From Rhipicephalus microplus (lineage: Eukaryota > Arthropoda > Arachnida > Ixodida > Ixodidae), in the NCBI RefSeq assembly GCF_043290135.1, contig NC_134700.1, positions 155,388,053 to 155,452,052 of the forward strand: a stretch of 64,000 bases of DNA, read 5' to 3'. Shown piece by piece: positions 58,972 through 64,000 of the stretch. Under the pieces are notes generated by a model. It was not told the origin of the DNA. It was given only the letters and a program-made list of their open reading frames with translations, and did not search any database. A program made the translations under genes and the position numbers. Within the stretch, counting starts at the first letter, position 1. Each line of letters starts with the position of its first letter.

Positions 58972-59683
58972 CAGCCGACGAAGAAGTCTTACGTCCCGAA
59001 TTCGTCATCCAGGACAGCCGTGATAAGTGCCGCTTGAGGACGGCGTCAAGGCCTCCTCGGCAGCTGTTCACCTGCCGCCACTGCCACCACCGTTCGGGGA
59101 CGGCGTCAAGGCATCCTCGGCGGCCGCAGTACACGCTACCGGTACCATTTCACAAGGGTACCGCAAGCCGACAAGTGAACCCTCTGCGGGAAGTCACCGG
59201 TACGTGTCTTCGTGGTTCGTCGGCAGTGCGGGCTTCTCCGTCCAGGAAAGCCGTTCGCACTTCTTTGGCGATGGAGTCAACAACCCGGCCACGGCTTCAC
59301 CTGCCCATGGGAACATCAGTGGACGCTGTCCGTGCCTCCTCGGTGGTACCAGGGCATCACCCAATGGACACTATGCTACCACTTCGCAGCCGTAATACGC
59401 ACGGGCTCCTGTCCTTTGGGAATGCTGTTCAAGCTTCCCACGGCCTGCCTTATCTGTCCGGTACTCTTCCAACACATGAGCCGCCAAGAAACGCCGTTCA
59501 TGCTTCCTTGGACGTGCGTGTCACCACCCTGAGTACTACGAGAACCGCGTACTTCACGGACGCGAACCAAAGCGGTTCAGAAGCCTCGTGCGACAGTGCC
59601 ATGGAACTGCGGCGTACCATCGCACTGCTCCGCGCTGAGACTAACAAACTGACAGTGTTGATCGCCGAGCGAGCTCCGACAAT
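58972..59683 (+). pseudogene. N-terminal region of gag-only element with GDGVKASS repeats
   Basis: From ATGGCGCAGCC (58965), a short MAQPTKK peptide reaches a stop at about 59035. In a neighbouring frame the repeated peptide EDGVKASSAAVH and GDGVKASSAAAVH follows (59035-59135), with less exact repeats further on. The same short peptide and stop occur in the second copy at 61462. Homology of this part is unknown; it could be a disordered N-terminus with a frameshift shared by the family. Confidence 0.4.
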
Positions 59684-61177
59684 TTGCCAGAATTGTGTGA
59701 CATTAACACAGTGTTGGATGTAGCTGCCTCATACGATCTTGAGGCAAGCACACCGGAGCAACGCAGGGAGCTTCGGTCGTCTCTGATCGAGCTCTCACAC
59801 CAGCTCGACTGCTTCGCGTCGGCGATGTCTGCGTTGCCACCTGCCACTTCACAATCACCAGCCGTCTGCGAACTACTGGAATTCCACGGGGTCCAGAACG
59901 ACGCCGATAGCTGGGTGGCAACCGTCAACGCGATAGCAATGCGTGAGGTCTGAACGGAATCTCAGAAATGGAGCGTGGCTGTAGACTGTCTTCGGGAAGG
60001 TGCAGTGGCGTGGCACCGGTATGAAGGCTTCAAACAGCAGTCCTGGGTGGAGTGGAGCTCCAAGCTCATAGCTGCCTTCAGCCGGACACTCTCCGATCTC
60101 CCTTCCACCACCCAGTCCAACCTGATCAGTACCGAGGATGGAGTTCAAGAAGGGTTCCATCTCGAGGCTCCAGCTGAGCACTCCAGTTCTGCACATGAGC
60201 TTCCAGACTCGTCGCTGGTACCGGACCTAAATTCGTGTCAGCCATCGGCCACCCCATCCTCTTTCGTGGGGGATTTGCCTACTACGCGGCAGTGATTGGC
60301 CGAGAGTGAGAGTGCTTCACTCATTCAATCCATGTCTGCCGAAGACAGATTAATGGCCTGTTTGCCTGTTTTATCCGTATGTGCCCACCACGCCTTCGCT
60401 GACGGTTGTGATGTGCCGCAAGCAGGCGAAGTCAACATCATCACTTCTGGCCTCCCGGCGTACAGGCCTACTTGGAATCACGGGCAATGCAACATGACTT
60501 TGAGACCACCTGAATGCCGTGCGGATCACCAGGAGGCAGTGTGCGTTGAGGAGTAATCGGAGATAGATCGGCCAGCCGGTGACCAGCTCGCACAGAGCAG
60601 TGAGGTGAGGCCTTCGTACGCCCCTGGGGTCTGCAGCATGATGTGCAGCTATGGTGGCGTTAAATTGTATGGACGCCGCGGTACAGAACGATCAAGGAGC
60701 ATCTTGATTCCTTGTGGCCGCAGAACAAGAGGAGCCAAAGATGGCAGAGCAGAGGCTGCTGCGTCAAAGCATGATGGCCGGGAATCACAGCCTGTGCAGA
60801 ACGCTGACGGGAATGAAGAACAGTGCCCCAAACTGCGCCAACTGAATTGCCTGCTGCTGCGGCCGCTTCGAGACAGCCAAGGTCGCCCACCAGAGTGTTC
60901 GACAGCCCCACAAGGCAAGTCATGGCGTCCACGAGAGGCACCCCACAGACACAGCCAATACCGCCCGCCAGATACGGTATTGGCAACTCAGGGCTCCCGG
61001 CATGCGGGCCGAAGACGACCATTGCAAAACACTCAATGGCGTCCACTAGAGCCATCGTCGCCCAACTTTCAAAGCAAGACAGAAAAATCGGCACGACAAA
61101 GTCAATGGCGTCCACCAGAGACATCATCGCCTTACTTTCAACGCAAGACGCTCCGTGGTCATGACCGGCCTATGTGA
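59684..61177 (+). pseudogene. Gag-like protein with WRPPE repeats, broken by stops
   Basis: One frame runs throughout, with a TGA at 59951-59953, TGA at 60293-60295, TAA at 60554-60556 and the final stop at 61175-61177. The block FHGVQNDADSWVATVNAIAM followed by QKWSVAVDCLREGAVAWHRY and SWVEWSSKLIAAF has the pattern of a retrotransposon gag domain (G-A-x-x-W then S-W-x-E...L..AF). The C-terminal third holds tandem peptides such as QWRPPETSSPYFQRKT and QWRPLEPSSPNFQSKT. No zinc knuckle is seen. Function beyond gag resemblance is unknown. Confidence 0.55.
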
Positions 61178-61200
61178 GGCAGCCAATGCCGCCCACCAGA
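61033..61200 (+). repeat. Coding minisatellite, period about 69 bases
   Basis: CAATGGCGTCCACYAGAG-type units start near 61033, 61102 and 61183. A more divergent unit lies earlier, near 60930. Confidence 0.7.
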
Positions 61201-61374
61201 GGCATTAGTTCTACCTATAGTGGTTCATAGCCTAGGACCTCTGAATGTTTCGACCTTCCCAGAAAAGGTCCTGTGCCAGTGAAGGGCAAGCTTAGCAGGA
61301 CTGCATGCTCGCAGCGTGATCGAGTGTAATGATGGTAAGTGCAGTGCTCAGGCACGGGCGCATACGTGACTACA

Positions 61375-61583
61375 AAAGAAAGAGAGGAAGACGAAGTACA
61401 GAATAAGAACAGCTGGCCCAGGATCGGGTGTTGTCTCTTGTTCTCAGTCTAGTACATCACAATGGTGCAGCCGACGAAGAAAAAGGCTTACGTCCCGGCT
61501 TCATCATCCAGGACACCAGTGATAAGCGCCGCTTGAGGACGGCGTCAAGGCCTCCTCGGCAGCTGTTCACCTGCCGGCACTGA
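61375..61583 (+). repeat. Second copy of the gag-only element 5' region
   Basis: Shares GAATAAGAACAGCTGGCCCA, GGATCGGGTGTTGTCTC and GAGGACGGCGTCAAGGCC with 58897-59070, covering leader, presumed primer site and N-terminal coding start. It is broken off by a TA repeat. Because it extends past the LTR end into coding sequence, it is a truncated second element rather than the 3' LTR. Confidence 0.75.
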
Positions 61584-61600
61584 AATTCTATTACACCATT

Positions 61601-61603
<3 letters not shown>

Positions 61604-61686
<83 letters not shown>
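61604..61686. repeat. (TA)n-(TG)n microsatellite
   Basis: TA units to about 61658, then about 14 TG units that merge with the LTR end of the next element. Confidence 0.96.
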
Positions 61687-61689
<3 letters not shown>

Positions 61690-61795
61690 CGCTACAAAAT
61701 GGAGACATGTCGTGGTCCAGATGCCATGCGTTTATTCTAATGCACCCGCACTTCCTCTTCATCGGCTCCTAGAGTCACCTTGTTAATGCGTCACA
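61680..61795 (-). repeat. 3' LTR of gypsy element 5, left end approximate
   Basis: On the element strand it starts TGTGACGCATTAAC right after the polypurine tract and ends near GTAGCGTCGCA, where a TG/CA microsatellite hides the exact end. About 110 bases, shorter than the other LTRs. Confidence 0.7.
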
Positions 61796-64000
61796 CCTCC
61801 CCCTCCCCTCGAGAAAGTCTCAGTTCAGAAGGTACAAAATGACGCCGCAGTTTGCTAACATGCACAATGTCAGAGTTTCTACCTAAGGGTAGCACGGGGC
61901 AGTTGATCTCACAGTTCACTGTTGAGACCTTGCGTAGAATCTTGTAAGGTCCTTCCATGACGGAACTCAGTTTGCCGTTGTTGGGATGCCATGGTGTCTC
62001 GTAAAGGATAAATTCACTGACTTGGAACTCAATCGGAAGGAGTTTTCTATCATAAATGAGTTTGTTCTTATTGTGGTAGGTGATAGAATTGGTAACTGCA
62101 GTTTTTCGCACTTCTTGGACAGTTTTTTCTCGTTGTTCCAGTACAGTAGGATAAGATGGAATTCCATACACCAGGAAGGAAGGTGCGTAGCCGGTCACTT
62201 CGTGGGGTGTTCTGTTGTATTCGTCAATTACCTCCGGACGCAGCTTAGTCCAAGACTTCTCTGGTTCGTCATTCCTCTTGCATTTAATTCTCGTAACGAT
62301 AGTCTGGTTTGTCCGCTCGTTCATGCCGTTGCATTGTGGATGATGAGATAAGGTGAATACTTGGTGCATACGATTATGTTTTAAAAACTGCTTGAATTTT
62401 CCTGAAGTAAATCCTGTTCCACGATCTGAAAGGAGCTTTCGTAGTTTTCCAACAGGAAAAATAGTTTTTAAGCATGAAATGTAGGCGTCGCTGTTTTCAC
62501 TTTTATGAGCAAACACCCATACGTAACAAGTGGCATGATTAATAACCAAGTGTATAAACCTTTTTGACGAGCCTTATCCGGAAAATCCTCCACTAATGTC
62601 TATTGCAAAGAGGTCGAGGGGATCTTCAGCTGAAGGCAGTGATTCAAGCGTTTCAAACTTTTTTGTTTTCGTGTTCTTGCATCTCTGGCATGTATCACAG
62701 TGCCGGATGTAAGTGGAAACATCTGTTACCATATGCGGCCAATAATATTGCGGATACAGGAGTGATAGCGTCTTCTTCACTCCGCAATGCCCAAAATGTT
62801 GATGTGCATTCTTTAGAATGGTTGGGTGTAGTTCATGGGTATAAAATATCATCATCAAACGCCGGAAGAAGATGAAAGAAGACTGCTGCCTGGAGCGAGC
62901 GCGCGCTACTTCGCTTCTTCTAATAAACCGTACTTGTTCGAAGCAGTCCCTGGTCTCGCTCGTCTTAATTATAGGGCACGTATATTTTCCGTAGTTCTTT
63001 TCTTTGGACGATGATGATGTTATTTTCCAATGAATGCGTTCCTTTTGGACGGTCATTGTTGGATCGCTGAAGGTCTTCGTGTGACAGAACATCAACTATT
63101 GGGGCTCTGGAGAGCGCATCTGCTTCGACATAACTTGCGCCTTTTTGATGTTTTATGTTCACATCATACATTGACAGTTTCAGAGACTACAATGAAGAGA
63201 CGACCTTCAGGATTTTTAACACTCTTCAGCCACTGGAGTGCAGAGTGATCTGTTACAACAATGAATGCCTTTTCATGTAGGTAGCAATGCCATTTATCAA
63301 TGGCATCTACAATGCCAAGACATTCTCTTTCTGTAATAGTATAGTTCACCTCGTGCTTAAGTAGTTTGCGGGAATAGTGGGCAACAGGATGTTCTTTGCG
63401 TTTGTTATCAGGTTGTTTCAGCACTGCACCGATGTCTTCGCCAGATGCTACAGAGTACACAGTACATGGTCTTGAAGGTCCGTATATGCGAAGCACCGGT
63501 TCTTCAGTTATCCGCTCCTTCAGTTCACGAAAGGCTTGCTCGCATGCTGCTGTCCACACCCACTTGCTGACTTTGTGGAGTAGTTTTGTGAGTGGAAGAG
63601 CGATATCACTGAAGTGGGGGATCTACTGACGGTAGGTTTTTACAGTGCCCAGAAAACGCTGGAGATCTTTTTCTCGTTTTGGTGTCGGAAATTTGAGTAT
63701 GGCAGCCACATTACTTTGCTTAGGTGTCACTGTTCCTTGTGAAATTTTGTGGCCCAGGTATTCAATGCTGCAGCGTGCAAATTGGCACTTTTTTGTTTGA
63801 GTTTTACGTTGTAGGTTTTGAGAGCTTTCAATAGCGCCTCAAGGTGTCGTATATGATCATTAAATGTCTCTGAGTATACGACCACATCGTCAAAGTGAAT
63901 ACTAACATTGGTGAGCTGATGTTTCGCTATTATTGATTTCATGGCTTTTTCAAATGTAGCTGGAGCGTTCTTCAACCTAAACGGCATTACCAACCACTCA
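61791..64000 (-). pseudogene. Gypsy element 5 RT-RNase H-integrase, partial, different lineage
   Basis: Runs in from the right edge. RT: MVMPFRLKNAPATFEKAM and HFDDVVVYSETF (Tyr of the YFDD box is His) at 63993-63790. A frameshift near 63785 is followed by HKISQGTVTPKQ. RNase H at 63559-63164: VASGEDIGAVLKQPD, NYTITERECLGIVDAI and VVTDHSALQWL. Integrase at 63095-61791: finger HQHFGHCGVKKT...HCDTCQRCK, a TAA at about 62571-62573, LLSDRGTGFTSGKF, HHPQCNGMNERTNQTI and EGPYKILRKV. Protein wording differs from elements 1-4, so it is a separate gypsy lineage. Gag and the 5' LTR lie outside the window. Confidence 0.9.
61796..61810 (-). promoter_or_regulatory. Polypurine tract of gypsy element 5
   Basis: The element strand reads GAGGGGAGGGGGAGG, immediately before the LTR start TGTGACG. 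It would prime plus-strand synthesis. Confidence 0.85.

Larger units (their letters stand above)
58833..61200 (+). mobile_element. Gag-only LTR-like retroelement (non-autonomous candidate)
   Basis: Begins TGTCATGACC right after a TA repeat, with an LTR-like leader (58833-58960) and a long, broken gag-like frame, and no protease, RT or integrase. Part of its 5' region recurs at 61375-61583. This fits a non-autonomous element of the TR-GAG or LARD kind. The 3' end is uncertain, because no clean 3' LTR was delimited. Confidence 0.55.

Noticed and set aside
61375..61583. 3' LTR of the gag-only element
   Set aside because: The repeat extends past the LTR end into the presumed primer site and coding start, so it is the 5' end of another copy rather than a 3' LTR.

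Overview
The window looks like intergenic DNA from a hard tick (Ixodidae, probably metastriate). The evidence is the mix of I-, CR1- and RTE-clade LINEs, Ty3/gypsy and BEL/Pao LTR elements, tRNA-headed SINEs that resemble the tick Ruka family (name from memory, unchecked), and long tetranucleotide and dinucleotide arrays. I found no convincing single-copy host gene, rRNA gene, CRISPR array or prokaryotic operon. Nearly every long reading frame belongs to a transposable element, and almost all are broken by stops or frameshifts.

Layout. 1-4502: 3' part of an I-like LINE (+). 4505-7240: CR1-like LINE (-). 7270-16900: microsatellites, SINE copies and unassigned DNA. 16902-22144: complete Ty3/gypsy element 1 (-) with 164-bp LTRs and ATAG target duplications. 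22380-24340: BEL/Pao 5' fragment (-). 24484-25010: two tandem-repeat blocks with a TATA box. 26250-29716: CR1-like LINE (+). 29810-36350: second I-like LINE (+), split by a truncated I-like LINE (32600-33898, -) with a 10-bp target duplication. 36350-41650: mostly unassigned. 41661-42152: microsatellites and a tRNA-like repeat. 42162-47393: gypsy element 2 (-), the best preserved. 47396-48753: 5'-truncated RTE LINE with an open frame. 48827-55234: gypsy element 3 (-), interrupted by a probable 1.14-kb solo LTR. 55456-57090: inverted fragment of the same gypsy family (+). 57105-58763: tandem array of about 455-bp units headed by tRNA cloverleaf sequences, with a SINE inside one unit. 58833-61200: gag-only LTR-like element (+). 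61680-64000: 3' half of a different gypsy lineage (-), running off the edge.

The most informative pattern is shared by the three related gypsy elements. In each, gag ends at a conserved G-rich/A-rich heptamer followed directly by a stop, and protease-polymerase continues in the -1 frame with a conserved peptide, which suggests programmed -1 frameshifting. Other leads are a tRNA-headed tandem repeat family, a gag-only element with WRPPE-type peptide repeats, a hammerhead-ribozyme-like motif near 55262-55325, and a hairpin family next to tetranucleotide arrays. Nested insertions on both strands would also fit a small-RNA-producing transposon graveyard, but that is inference.
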